Shown: positions 27,745-39,089 of the stretch, piece after piece
Layout of the letters: each line of letters begins with the position of its first letter
How positions within the stretch are numbered: the first letter of the stretch is position 1
Source of the DNA: an uncultured Elusimicrobiales bacterium
GTDB taxonomy: Bacteria; Elusimicrobiota; Elusimicrobia; Elusimicrobiales; Elusimicrobiaceae
Length of the DNA: 64,000 nt
Direction: 5' to 3'
Assembly: GCA_944324675.1 (NCBI GenBank)
Contig: CALUXE010000002.1
Coordinates: 168,116-232,115, forward strand
Position numbers and translations under genes: made by a program
Notes under the pieces: generated by a model
The model's input: the letters and a program-made list of their open reading frames with translations, nothing else
Database searches by the model: none
Told to the model about the DNA's origin: nothing

Positions 27745-29205
27745 ATGACTATAAGAGTAAGATTTGCCCCCTCGCCGACCGGACACCTTCACATCGGCGG
27801 ATTGAGGACGGCGCTTTTCAACTATCTTTTCGCTAAAAAAGAAGGCGGCGCTTTCATTTTAAGGATAGAGGACACCGACGAAGAAAGATCCACGCGGGAA
27901 TCCGTTGACGCGATATACCAAGGTTTGATGTGGGCGGGCCTGACTTGGGACGAAGGCCCAATGCCCGACGGCAGCGTCAAAGGCAATTTTCCTCCGTATT
28001 ATCAGGCTCAGCGCGCGGATATGGGGATATACAAAAAATATATAGACCAACTTTTGGCGGAAGGCAAAGCGTATAAATGCTACTGTACGCCCGAGGAACT
28101 TGAGGAGATGCGCCAAAAAGCGCATGCCGAACATCGCCCGCCCCGCTATCCCGGCAAGTGCCGCAATCTTACCAAAGAACAGCAGGCCGAGCTTGAGGCC
28201 CAGGGCCGCAAGTACGTAATACGTTTTAAAATGCCGACTGAGGGCGAAACGGTGTTTAACGATTTAATCCGAGGGGAAGTGCGCTTTGCCAATAGGGATT
28301 TGTATGACTTGGTAATCCAAAAGACAAGCGGATATCCCACGTATAACTTCGCGTGCGTTGTAGACGACCATCTTATGGAAATGACGCACATCATCCGCGG
28401 CGATGACCATATTTCCAACACGCCCGCCCAAATACAGATGTACAGGGCTTTGGGGTGGAAGGAACCTATCTTCGCGCATCTTTCGATGATACACGGCCCC
28501 GACGGCACGAAACTTTCCAAACGCCACGGCGACACCAGCGTAATAGAATACAAACGCCAAGGCTTTTTGCCGGAGGCCATGATAAATTACTTGGCGCTTT
28601 TGGGTTGGAGTACGCCCGATTCGCAGCAGCTTTTCGCGCCGGGAGAACTGGAAGAGAAATTTGACATTAAGGGCTGCCAAAAAAGCCCGGCCGTATTTGA
28701 TACGGTAAAACTGATGTGGATGAACGGCGATTATATAAGACAACTTAGCTCTAAGGAACTCTTAAACAGGGCAAAACCGTTTATAGAGGAAGCGGGCATA
28801 GCCAAAGGCGTAGACGAAGGAAGGCTTGAGCAAATAGTTGCATTGGAGCAGGAAAAGTATAAAACCTTGCGGGAAATACCTGATTTGATAAGCTTCTTTT
28901 TTACGGCGGAAGTCAAATTTGACGAGGCGGCGGTAAACAAAGTTTTTAAGACCGAAACCGCGAAGAAAGCTCTTGAATTAATGATAGACAAATACGGCGC
29001 TTTGCAGGACTTCACGGAACAAACGTTGGAGCAGACCGCCAGAACCGCCGCCAAAGAAGCCGGTTTGAAGGCGGGGCAAATATTTCATCCCGTTAGAGTA
29101 TCGGTATCGGGGAGAACCAACGGCCCTACCTTATTTAAAATGCTTGAATATATGGGCAAAGATATGGTATTAAAGAGAATGAGGGCAGCTTTGCGATATT
29201 GCTAG
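27745..29205 (+). CDS. gltX: Glutamyl-tRNA synthetase
   Basis: 486 residues, class I. FAPSPTGHLHIGG (the HIGH-type site) at the N-terminus and KLSKRHGD (the KMSKS-type site) in the middle are intact, with the helical anticodon-binding domain after it. In bacteria lacking GlnRS it may also charge tRNA-Gln; this cannot be judged here. A TATAAT box lies at 27706-27711 in the divergent region shared with the asparaginase gene. Confidence 0.96.
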   Translation: MTIRVRFAPSPTGHLHIGGLRTALFNYLFAKKEGGAFILRIEDTDEERSTRESVDAIYQGLMWAGLTWDEGPMPDGSVKGNFPPYYQAQRADMGIYKKYIDQLLAEGKAYKCYCTPEELEEMRQKAHAEHRPPRYPGKCRNLTKEQQAELEAQGRKYVIRFKMPTEGETVFNDLIRGEVRFANRDLYDLVIQKTSGYPTYNFACVVDDHLMEMTHIIRGDDHISNTPAQIQMYRALGWKEPIFAHLSMIHGPDGTKLSKRHGDTSVIEYKRQGFLPEAMINYLALLGWSTPDSQQLFAPGELEEKFDIKGCQKSPAVFDTVKLMWMNGDYIRQLSSKELLNRAKPFIEEAGIAKGVDEGRLEQIVALEQEKYKTLREIPDLISFFFTAEVKFDEAAVNKVFKTETAKKALELMIDKYGALQDFTEQTLEQTARTAAKEAGLKAGQIFHPVRVSVSGRTNGPTLFKMLEYMGKDMVLKRMRAALRYC

Positions 29206-29224
29206 ATAGAATAAAGGGGCGAGG

Positions 29225-31060
29225 ATGAAATATTGGTATCTAAAGGGTGCGGACGTAGTGGGGCCGCTTCCCGTGGGGGAGATAGTAAACGACGCGGAGT
29301 TTTCGGCCGATACTTTTGTCTGTCCGGAACACGAAAGCGAAAACAGCGAGGCTTGGAAACCGGCAGAGCAGTATATGCGGGACTTCGGGTATTTTCTGGA
29401 TCCTTCACACTATGCCAAACCGTCGGAAGAATCCGCCGAGCCAAAAGAGCGGAACGAAGAAGAAAGAGGGAATGATTCCGAAGGATCTTTAATATCCGAA
29501 CGGTTTTCCGAAACGACGGCAGAAAACTTCTCTTCGACCGCTCCTTCGGTAAAAGAATCTAACCGATATAATGAAGGGCTTCCCGAGGTTAAGCCGATAT
29601 TTTCAAAAGGGGAAGCCGTTTTGCCGGACGGGGAAAATCCTCTCTTGGAGCCCAAGCCGATAACAGAAGAGTTGCCGCATATTCCCGCCGAGCCGGAAAA
29701 AGCGCCGACCGAATATAATGTCTATACCGAACGCGTGAATCCCAACGATTTGCCGGCGCAGAGCGATTTCCCCGCGGAGGAAACAATACACGCTCGCTCG
29801 CCTCTTAACGCGGCGATGGACGACAATTTGCTAGACGAAATCCCCGCCTCGGCGGTTTTGGGCGGCAAAGACGAGAAAATAGAGCAAGCTTTGAAAGAAC
29901 CTTCCCTCGAAGCAAAAGAGAAAGAGGCCGAGTTGCTTTTCAACGAGGAAGAAACTCTTATAAAGGAAGAATCTTCCTCCCCCAAGGGTATTCTTAAAGG
30001 CAAACCGGGCGGGGAACATATTGCGTCTTCCGATTCGCTAAAGCCGAATCCAAACGAAATTAAGGAAGAACAGGCTAAAGATGGCCCGATTAAAGGAAAT
30101 AAAGACGCCGTACTTCCTGACGAACAAGAAAGGGGAAGCGCTGGCGATTCTTTGGAGACTTTTACCTCTACCGAGCCGGCGCTACATATAGAGCCTGACA
30201 GCGAAAAGTCTTTTAGAAGTAAAAATATATCTGGCGAGCCTATAACGCAAGACGATGAAATCGGCGAGGATAAGCAAGAAGATCAAAAACCTTACGATGA
30301 GGATTCTCGCGCCGGCGACATTCTTTCCATAGACGATGAGAAGGAATACGGACAAAGCCATTCTCCCAATCACGGGGTTATCGCGGAAAAGCACGAAGCC
30401 GACGCGGGGTTATTGTCCGTTCAGGACTCGGTAAACAGCCAATTTGTAAAACCGGCGCCTACGACCAGCGGCAAGATAATAAGTTCCGCAGACGGCAGAG
30501 CGCGCGGAACAAAGAATAAACGAAACGATCTGATATATATTATGGTAATGTCCATGGTCGTTTTGGTGATAGTTGCTTTAATGATGATGTTTACTTCCGA
30601 GCAAAATAAGGGCGACTCAAACACTCAGACTGCTGAGGCGAACGCGGGCGCCTTGGATATGGAAGGCCAGATATCCCGCTCCGTGATACAGGGTATAGAC
30701 GAAGGCTTGGCTTCGCCCGAAGCTCCGTTTGCGTCGTCTTCGATAGCCAACGGCAATTTGACGCAAAGCAACGGAAGCGTACAAGACACGAGTCAAGATA
30801 TGGCTCGCCATTGTGAAAATTTGGTTAGGAATTACAAACTTTCGGACGGCACTACGATAGACGAGCGATTTGGTAAGATATACGGCCGGGACTATCAAAC
30901 GAGATGGAGCAGCAATTTGCTGCACGGCAATACTTACGTGGTGGAATTTTTCGCTTCCAAGGTAAGATCCGAACCGATAAGATATATGTTTTCGGTAAAC
31001 GCTAACAGCGGGGATATCGGCGGCATGAATAATGCGGCGGTGGATTTGGTAGGTAAATAA
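29225..31060 (+). CDS. GYF_2-like N-terminus, acidic disordered membrane protein
   Basis: 611 residues, no recognised overall family. Residues 1-58 match the GYF_2 (DUF4339) plan: WYLKGADVVGPLP, E-I at 19-20, and a final W-x-P-A near 44-47. From about 60 to 430 the protein is acidic, Glu/Pro/Ser-rich and should be disordered. A single transmembrane helix lies at 435-456 (IYIMVMSMVVLVIVALMMMF), after a basic stretch, so the N-terminal part is probably cytoplasmic. A compact C-terminal domain (about 523-611), with RHCENLVRNYKL and YVVEFFASKVRSEPIRYMF, follows outside the membrane. It starts 19 nt after gltX and 18 nt before pilT. Confidence 0.8.
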   Translation: MKYWYLKGADVVGPLPVGEIVNDAEFSADTFVCPEHESENSEAWKPAEQYMRDFGYFLDPSHYAKPSEESAEPKERNEEERGNDSEGSLISERFSETTAENFSSTAPSVKESNRYNEGLPEVKPIFSKGEAVLPDGENPLLEPKPITEELPHIPAEPEKAPTEYNVYTERVNPNDLPAQSDFPAEETIHARSPLNAAMDDNLLDEIPASAVLGGKDEKIEQALKEPSLEAKEKEAELLFNEEETLIKEESSSPKGILKGKPGGEHIASSDSLKPNPNEIKEEQAKDGPIKGNKDAVLPDEQERGSAGDSLETFTSTEPALHIEPDSEKSFRSKNISGEPITQDDEIGEDKQEDQKPYDEDSRAGDILSIDDEKEYGQSHSPNHGVIAEKHEADAGLLSVQDSVNSQFVKPAPTTSGKIISSADGRARGTKNKRNDLIYIMVMSMVVLVIVALMMMFTSEQNKGDSNTQTAEANAGALDMEGQISRSVIQGIDEGLASPEAPFASSSIANGNLTQSNGSVQDTSQDMARHCENLVRNYKLSDGTTIDERFGKIYGRDYQTRWSSNLLHGNTYVVEFFASKVRSEPIRYMFSVNANSGDIGGMNNAAVDLVGK

Positions 31061-31078
31061 TAATTTATAGGAGCAAAT

Positions 31079-32173
31079 ATGGGTAATGGAACCGGTAAAG
31101 ATTTATTGACTTTAGACGTATTATTTCAACTGATGAAGAACAAGAACGCGTCGGATTTGCATTTGACGGTGGGCGTTCCGCCCATTTTGCGCATAGACGG
31201 AAAATTGTTTCAAACTCCGTATGAGGTGTTAACTTCCGAGCGGATACAAAATTTGATATACGCTGTGATGAGCGAAGACCAAAAGGGCCGTTTTGAATCC
31301 GCCAACGAACTGGATTTCGCCATTTCTTTAAAGAATTTCGGCAGAATGAGGGTTAACCTATACAGACAGCGCGGGAGCGTCGGCGTGGCTATAAGGGCTA
31401 TTCCCTTTGAGTTTAAAACCTTTAGGGAGCTCGGCTTGCCGGCGGCGGTAGACTCTTTGGTTCATCTGACAAAAGGTTTGGTGTTGGTGACGGGTCCTAC
31501 CGGCTCGGGCAAATCGACGACTTTAGCGAGCATCATAAACTTTATCAACGAGCATTACGGGTACCACATAATGACGGTGGAGGACCCGATAGAATTTATC
31601 CACGAGCATAAAAGGAGTATTATCAACCAGCGGGAAGTAGGGCAAGACACAAAGGATTTCGCCACGGCTTTGAGGTATGTGTTAAGGCAGGATCCGGACG
31701 TTATTTTAATAGGCGAGATGCGCGACCTTGAAACTACCCAGCAGGCCTTAAACGCTGCGGAAACGGGACACTTGGTATTCGGAACTCTGCACACCAGCGA
31801 CGCTATGCAGACGATAAACCGCATATTGGATATGTTCCCGGCCAATCAGCAGGACCAAGCAAGGACGCAGCTTTCTTTTGTATTGGAAGGCATTATCTCT
31901 CAGCAGTTGCTGCAAAGAGCTGACGGCAAAGGCCGCATATTAGCGCCGGAAGTTTTATTGGCTACACCGGCGGCGCGCGCCATTATCAGGGACAAGAAAG
32001 TTGAGCAGCTTGTTCATGTTATGCAAACCAATCAAAAGCAGGGCATGCAGACCATGAATCAATCTTTGGGCGATCTGTATTTGGCCAATAAAATCACTTA
32101 CCAGGAAGCAGTATTCCATTCAAACGACGTCAACGATTTAAAGACATATCTTGAGCAGAAAATGAGGCGCTGA
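31079..32173 (+). CDS. pilT: Type IV pilus retraction ATPase PilT
   Basis: 364 residues. An N-terminal PAS-like domain (SDLHLTVGVPPILRIDG) precedes the secretion ATPase core: Walker A GPTGSGKST (139-147), the Asp box TVEDPIEF, Walker B VILIGEMRD (208-216) and the His box GHLVFGTLHTSDA. Near the C-terminus ARAIIRDKK corresponds to the AIRNLIRE retraction motif, which separates PilT from assembly ATPases such as PilB. It powers pilus retraction. Other pilus genes are not in the window. AGGAG precedes the ATG, and a strong terminator follows. Confidence 0.95.
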   Translation: MGNGTGKDLLTLDVLFQLMKNKNASDLHLTVGVPPILRIDGKLFQTPYEVLTSERIQNLIYAVMSEDQKGRFESANELDFAISLKNFGRMRVNLYRQRGSVGVAIRAIPFEFKTFRELGLPAAVDSLVHLTKGLVLVTGPTGSGKSTTLASIINFINEHYGYHIMTVEDPIEFIHEHKRSIINQREVGQDTKDFATALRYVLRQDPDVILIGEMRDLETTQQALNAAETGHLVFGTLHTSDAMQTINRILDMFPANQQDQARTQLSFVLEGIISQQLLQRADGKGRILAPEVLLATPAARAIIRDKKVEQLVHVMQTNQKQGMQTMNQSLGDLYLANKITYQEAVFHSNDVNDLKTYLEQKMRR

Positions 32174-32190
32174 CGCCAAAGTTTTAGAAA

Positions 32191-32226
32191 ATAACTATCC
32201 CCTTGAAGGGGATAGTTATTTTTTTA
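32191..32226 (+). terminator. Intrinsic terminator of pilT
   Basis: A 12-bp stem (32191-32202 with 32208-32219), loop TTGAA, followed by a T-run. Confidence 0.9.
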
Positions 32227-32266
32227 TTATGTTAGAATATATAAAAATCAAAAAGCGGAGGGCTGT

Positions 32267-33358
32267 ATGCGGGAGGCAAATTTCTACGAGGAGCTTTTGG
32301 ACGATAATAAACCTGCGGAAGTGCTGGAGGATTTGATTTCTTATAAAGGGCGCGGCGCGAGGATATATTATTTAATGGCGGAGGCTCGGCGTATGCTTGG
32401 CCATTTTGAGGAAGCTATAGTATTGTATTCCAAGGCCGATTCTTACAATAAAGTTCCCGCCAAGGCGACTGCGGAAGACGGGGAAGATTTTTTGTTGTTT
32501 AAGCTGGATATAGCTTTGGCCATGTCGAGATGTTACAGAACTTTGGGTATAGCGCAGACGGCGTATGACGTAGCGTCGCAGGCGTTTGACATAGCCAAGA
32601 AACAGCAATTTTTGGATTACGCTATGACTGCTTTGCAGGAGATGGGAATGTCTTTAAGGGCGTTGGGGCGCTTGGACGAGGCCGCCCAGTTATTAAAAGA
32701 AGTTTTAAGCTACTATGAAAGCGAAAAGGACCTTGCGGGAATATCTTTTATATATTGGGCTTTGGGCGGGATGTGCCGTTTGAAAGGTGAGTTTAAGGGA
32801 GGAATAGAATATTTTAAACATTCAATAAAGCTTGCCAAACGCGCTAAGGATAAAATGTCTGAGGCATACGGCTATTGCGGCCTTGCGGGCATCAGCAGAA
32901 TAGCGGGCGACATCAAAGGGTGTGTGGACAATTATAAAAAGGCCGAAGCGATATTTAAAAACAGCGAGGACATATTCGGCAAAGCCTACACAAACTGCGG
33001 AATGGCCAACGGGCTTAGGCAGCTTGGCGCTTATGACGAGGCTTTAAAACGCTATAAACGCGCCGATGCCTTATACACCAGTATAAACGATACGGTGGAT
33101 TTGGGGTTTGTAAAATGGGGCAAGGCCGATGTGCTGAAAAGGAAGAATAAACTTAAAGAGGCTCTGGCGGAACTTAAAGCGGCAAAGGAGCTTTTCGCTT
33201 CTTCCGATGAGATCCGAGGGCAGCTTCTTACGGAGTTCTCTTTGGCGCAGCTTATCTATGCTTTGGGCGATGCCAAGACGGCGGAAAGTATTTACGACGC
33301 CGCTTTAAAGCGCTGCAAAAAAGAAGGCTTATACACCTATATGGAAAGTTATACTTGA
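32267..33358 (+). CDS. Tetratricopeptide repeat protein
   Basis: 363 residues made almost entirely of helical TPR units (for example LMAEARRMLGHFEEAIVLYSKA, in shorter form repeated about every 34-40 residues through residue 345). No signal peptide, membrane segment or catalytic domain. It would act as a cytoplasmic scaffold; partners are unknown. It has its own GGAGG ribosome site, and is flanked by terminators on both sides, so it is probably a single-gene transcript. A TAGAAT box lies at about 32232. Confidence 0.85.
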   Translation: MREANFYEELLDDNKPAEVLEDLISYKGRGARIYYLMAEARRMLGHFEEAIVLYSKADSYNKVPAKATAEDGEDFLLFKLDIALAMSRCYRTLGIAQTAYDVASQAFDIAKKQQFLDYAMTALQEMGMSLRALGRLDEAAQLLKEVLSYYESEKDLAGISFIYWALGGMCRLKGEFKGGIEYFKHSIKLAKRAKDKMSEAYGYCGLAGISRIAGDIKGCVDNYKKAEAIFKNSEDIFGKAYTNCGMANGLRQLGAYDEALKRYKRADALYTSINDTVDLGFVKWGKADVLKRKNKLKEALAELKAAKELFASSDEIRGQLLTEFSLAQLIYALGDAKTAESIYDAALKRCKKEGLYTYMESYT

Positions 33359-33377
33359 TATTTTAATCTGCCTAATA

Positions 33378-33407
33378 AAAAAGCCCCGATATAAATCGGG
33401 GCTTTTT
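33378..33407. terminator. Bidirectional terminator between the TPR gene and tgt
   Basis: A 13-bp perfect stem (33378-33390 with 33395-33407) with A-run before and T-run after, so it serves both the plus-strand TPR gene and the minus-strand ruv-queA-tgt operon. Confidence 0.9.
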
Positions 33408-33421
33408 AAATGGTTTGTTTT

Positions 33422-35634
<2,213 letters not shown>

Positions 35635-35635
35635 A

Positions 35636-36739
35636 TTAAATCCTTGTTATTTTGGAAGATGGGTAATATCTGTCCAAAATATCCTTGTAATCTTTGCCGG
35701 CTTCGGCCATGCCTTTGGCGCCGTCTTGGCACATTCCGCCGCCGTGTCCGTAGCCTTTGCCGGTAAAAGTGCGGCCTTTGATTTTAGTCAGGAAACAGCT
35801 TTTCATTTTAGTGGAGCCTACCGCCACCCTAAAGCTGTTGCAGTTTACTTCCTTTTTGGTTTTGCTTGTCCTTATGGTCAGAGTTTTTGCTCTGCCGGAA
35901 GATTCTTTCTTGGCTACGGATACGCTCTTGAAGGTGCCGGGTATTTTGTTTTGTTTTAGGAAATTGTTTATCGCGCTTAAACTTATCGTCGCCTGCCAAT
36001 TTGCGCTTTTGCTGTTTTTGCAGTATCCGCATTTTGCGCCGCTTAAAGGTTTTATCGTGTCTTTAAGCCAGGGCATTGGGTCGGTATGGCCGCCGCAGTT
36101 GGCGTGATAATAGGTATAGAACGGTTTGCCTTTGTAAGTCAGCGTTTCGCCTTTGGTTTGATTTACCGCTTTCTCTACGCTTTCATATACTTTTACGGAA
36201 CCTTTATACATTTGGCTTCGCACATCGGAGTAAAGGTCGAAGTCCTGCGTTTTTTTATCTTCTATGCTTTTTAGGGTATAAGTTCTGGCGGCTACGGCCT
36301 GCGCTTTTAGGGCTTCAAGAGGCCAGGATGCGCTCATCTCGTAGGGCAGAACGCCGAGCAGATAATTTTCCAAATCGGTTTGTTCTATTATGTTCACGCC
36401 CGATTTCGCGGGTTGTATAAGCAGTTTGCCGTTGTATTTATTGCCGCCGAGCGTAAAACTTTCTTTTGGGGAAGTCAAAGCCAGAAGCAGGCCTTTTGAG
36501 GACTTTACGCTGCCCGCCTTGACGCCTTTTTTATCGCCCGATACGGTAAACTCGCCGCCTTTTTTTACCAAATATTTTTTGCCGCTTGCCAAATCCGTTA
36601 TTTTAAAAGAGGCGGAGGCCTCCACCGACAGCGAAGGTTTGTTTTCCGCTATCAATATTTTGACCTCTTTAGCGCACAGCGTTTGAAGCGGAAAAAGAGC
36701 GAACGCCGATAATATAAAAAGGCGGAATATGTATTTCAT
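35636..36739 (-). CDS. SpoIID/LytB domain protein
   Basis: 367 residues with an N-terminal signal peptide (RLFILSAFALFPLQTLCA). The SpoIID domain (about 120-360) shows YLLGVLPYEMSASWPLEALKAQAVAARTYTL, in shorter form Y-L-x-G-V-x-P-x-E-M...W-P-x-E-A-L-K-A-Q-A-V-A-A-R-T-Y, plus YHANCGGHT and GYGHGGGMCQDGA. In sporulating bacteria SpoIID is a lytic transglycosylase cutting denuded glycan. Non-sporulating diderms use relatives in septal remodelling. It is placed inside the ruv-que operon, its ATG overlapping the ruvB TGA, so it is co-translated. Confidence 0.93.
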   Translation of the reverse strand: MKYIFRLFILSAFALFPLQTLCAKEVKILIAENKPSLSVEASASFKITDLASGKKYLVKKGGEFTVSGDKKGVKAGSVKSSKGLLLALTSPKESFTLGGNKYNGKLLIQPAKSGVNIIEQTDLENYLLGVLPYEMSASWPLEALKAQAVAARTYTLKSIEDKKTQDFDLYSDVRSQMYKGSVKVYESVEKAVNQTKGETLTYKGKPFYTYYHANCGGHTDPMPWLKDTIKPLSGAKCGYCKNSKSANWQATISLSAINNFLKQNKIPGTFKSVSVAKKESSGRAKTLTIRTSKTKKEVNCNSFRVAVGSTKMKSCFLTKIKGRTFTGKGYGHGGGMCQDGAKGMAEAGKDYKDILDRYYPSSKITRI

Positions 36740-37761
36740 CAGAAAAGTCCGTTGGGGTTTTTGCGGCCCAAATGGTCGTATGCCTTTTGCGTGGCGACGC
36801 GCCCCCTGGGCGTGCGGGTAATAAAGCCCGCTTTTATCAGGTAGGGCTCGATGGCGTCGGTCAGGGTGTCGGTTTCCTGCGATACGGCTATGGCAAGGTT
36901 TTCCATACCCACTGGCCCGCCGCCGAATTTCTCTATCAAGGCGCCGAGCAGTTTTTTGTCTACGCTGTCCAGGCCTTCTTTGTCTATGTCCAAAGCTTCC
37001 ATGGCCATAACGGCGATCTCCTCGGTAATGACGCCCTCGCCTTTAACTTGCGCGAAGTCGCGCGCCCTTCTTAACAGGCGGTTGGCTATACGGGGCGTAC
37101 CGCGCGAGCGGCGCGCTATTTCCGTAAGGCCCGGCCTGTCGGCCTCTATTTTAAGCAGTCTTGCCGAGCGTTCCAAAATGTCGGTAATTTCCTTAATTTC
37201 GTAAAAACCCAAATTGAACACTATGCCGAAGCGGTCCCTAAGCGGGCCGGTCAAAAGGCCAGAACGCGTCGTCGCGCCGACCAAAGTAAACTTCGGAACC
37301 GCCAGTTTAAGCGTGGTGGAGCCCGCCCCTTTGCCCGTATTTATAAAGAAAGTAAAATCTTCCATAGCGGGGTAGAGGGCTTCTTCCACCGCGGGGTTTA
37401 GGCGGTGTATTTCGTCTATAAAAAGGATATCGCCTTCGTTCAGTTCCGTAGTGAGCATGGCGGCCAAATCTCCCGGTCGCGCCAAAACGGGGCCCGATGT
37501 GCTTTTTATGTTTACGCCCATCTCCTTGGCTAAAATATTGGACAAAGTGGTTTTGCCCAAGCCCGGCGGCGAATAGAAAAGACAATGGTCCAGAGCTTCG
37601 CCCCTGGCTTTGGCGGCGGATATAAAAATTTCCAAATTCTCTTTAAGTTTATCCTGCCCGACAAATTCCGCCAAGGTCGCGGGCCTTAGGGCGTGCTCCA
37701 GAGAGGAGTTCTTTTCCTCCACGGTAGCTTCCACATTTAAATATTCGTTATGAGCCGTCAT
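36739..37761 (-). CDS. ruvB: Holliday junction branch migration helicase RuvB
   Basis: 340 residues. The N-terminal LRPATLAEFVGQDKLKENL, Walker A SPPGLGKTT, Walker B ILFIDEIHRL, sensor ATTRSGLL and the RuvB winged-helix C-terminus (TPRGRVAT) are intact. With RuvA it drives branch migration. It overlaps ruvA by 4 nt and spoIID by 1 nt. Confidence 0.98.
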   Translation of the reverse strand: MTAHNEYLNVEATVEEKNSSLEHALRPATLAEFVGQDKLKENLEIFISAAKARGEALDHCLFYSPPGLGKTTLSNILAKEMGVNIKSTSGPVLARPGDLAAMLTTELNEGDILFIDEIHRLNPAVEEALYPAMEDFTFFINTGKGAGSTTLKLAVPKFTLVGATTRSGLLTGPLRDRFGIVFNLGFYEIKEITDILERSARLLKIEADRPGLTEIARRSRGTPRIANRLLRRARDFAQVKGEGVITEEIAVMAMEALDIDKEGLDSVDKKLLGALIEKFGGGPVGMENLAIAVSQETDTLTDAIEPYLIKAGFITRTPRGRVATQKAYDHLGRKNPNGLF

Positions 37762-38363
37762 TTGCGAAGTATCCTCAAAGCCGATTTAATATTTTCTTCC
37801 ATATTATTGGAGAGCCCGCCCTCATTGTGCAGTTTTTCTATCGCGCGTCTGGCCTCCGCCATACTATATCCCAGCGCGCTGAGGGCCGCCAAAAGCTCCG
37901 ACATATAAGGCGTATCCAGAGTTTTTATTTTCGTTTCGCCCTGTACGGTGAAGGTGTCCATTTTCCCTTTCAAAGCGTCTATTATTTTCTGCGCCGTCTT
38001 GGCCGTAAAGCCGAATATGCCCGTAAGTATTTTGGCGTCTTGGTTTATTATCGCCCTATGGAAATCGGGCAGGCTTCTTAGCGCTTTGCTTAAAAATTCC
38101 AAAGCCTTTTTGGGGCCGGTATTGGGTATGCTTTCTTTAAAGAGCAAGAACAGGGTTTGATCCTCTTTGTTTAAAAAACCGTATAAGCTGGTCCCGTCGT
38201 AAGGGGAAAGCGATTCCGTTATGTATAGGGAAGCTTCCCGCCCTTCTTCCAAAGAGCTCAGCGAGGCCTGCGGCATATTGACTTCATAGCCCACTCCGCC
38301 CGCCAAGACTATCGCGGAATTTTCCCTTAGTTCAAACACTTCTCCCTTTAAGAAAGCTATCAT
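37758..38363 (-). CDS. ruvA: Holliday junction branch migration protein RuvA
   Basis: 201 residues. The N-terminal OB fold begins MIAFLKGEVFELREN, the middle helix-hairpin-helix region carries PNTGPKKALEFL and ILTGIFGFTAKTAQKIIDAL, and the C-terminal domain III ends with ALSALGYSMAEARRAIEKL, which binds RuvB. It has its own predicted leaderless promoter, 150 nt from the ruvC stop codon. Confidence 0.95.
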   Translation of the reverse strand: MIAFLKGEVFELRENSAIVLAGGVGYEVNMPQASLSSLEEGREASLYITESLSPYDGTSLYGFLNKEDQTLFLLFKESIPNTGPKKALEFLSKALRSLPDFHRAIINQDAKILTGIFGFTAKTAQKIIDALKGKMDTFTVQGETKIKTLDTPYMSELLAALSALGYSMAEARRAIEKLHNEGGLSNNMEENIKSALRILRK

Positions 38364-38369
38364 ATTTAC

Positions 38370-38375
38370 ATTTTA
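38370..38375 (-). promoter_or_regulatory. -10 box of the ruvAB-spoIID-queA-tgt operon
   Basis: TAAAAT on the minus strand is spaced 6 nt from the ruvA ATG, which places +1 on the A of the start codon. No Shine-Dalgarno sequence. Confidence 0.5.
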
Positions 38376-38513
38376 CTTTATTTTGCCTTTAGTAAAAAGC
38401 TACGGCGCGATATATCTAAATTTTGTTTTGTCTGTTCGGATTTTAAAAAACGGGAAGATGCCTAAGCGGCAAAACCGCAAAAGAAGCGGGCGATGTCTTA
38501 TTGTTTCTTTTGT

Positions 38514-39089
38514 TTATTTGGCGAGTTTCTTTTTAAAAGAGTTTAACTGTTCTTTCTTTGCCTGTTTTATTTTTTCCAGGAATTTTTGCTGTTGCTTTAT
38601 TTGAATCATTAAAGGGGCGCATTTGATATGGCAAAGCGCGATGGCGGCGGCGTCGGCGACGTCGTCGGGCGAGAGCTGTTTCTGCAATTTAAGCGTCAGC
38701 TGGACCATGCGCTGCATCTGTTTTTTATCGGCTGCGCCGCTGCCGCTTATGGTAAGTTTAACCCGTTTTGGCGGATAGGCGGAAATGGCTAACCCGGCCT
38801 GATGCAAAGCCAGCATAATTACGCCGCGGGTTTGTATGGTGTGAGACATCGTCAAAGCTCTTTTAAGGAAGAACATTTCCTCCATGGCGGCTTGGTCTGG
38901 TTTGAACTCTTGCGCCACTTTTTTTATTTCTTCATAGATTTCGCAAAGCCTTTGGGGCAGGGGGGTGTCCGCCGCGGTGTGGATAAGCCCGCAGGCCACT
39001 AAAGCGGGACCGGCCGCTCCGTTGTCTTGCACAACGGCCCAGCCGGTCCTGTCCAAACCGGGGTCTATGCCCAATGTTCTATTTGTCAA
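38514..39089 (-). CDS. ruvC: Crossover junction endodeoxyribonuclease RuvC
   Basis: 191 residues. RNase H-like fold with D8 in LGIDPGLDRTGW, the glutamate in AAMEEMFF, and the two C-terminal acidic residues in SPDDVADAAAIALCH. The C-terminus is extended by a lysine-rich tail (about 165-191). It cuts Holliday junctions. It overlaps the yebC end by 11 nt, so yebC and ruvC are co-translated, a frequent bacterial pairing. Confidence 0.96.
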   Translation of the reverse strand: MTNRTLGIDPGLDRTGWAVVQDNGAAGPALVACGLIHTAADTPLPQRLCEIYEEIKKVAQEFKPDQAAMEEMFFLKRALTMSHTIQTRGVIMLALHQAGLAISAYPPKRVKLTISGSGAADKKQMQRMVQLTLKLQKQLSPDDVADAAAIALCHIKCAPLMIQIKQQQKFLEKIKQAKKEQLNSFKKKLAK

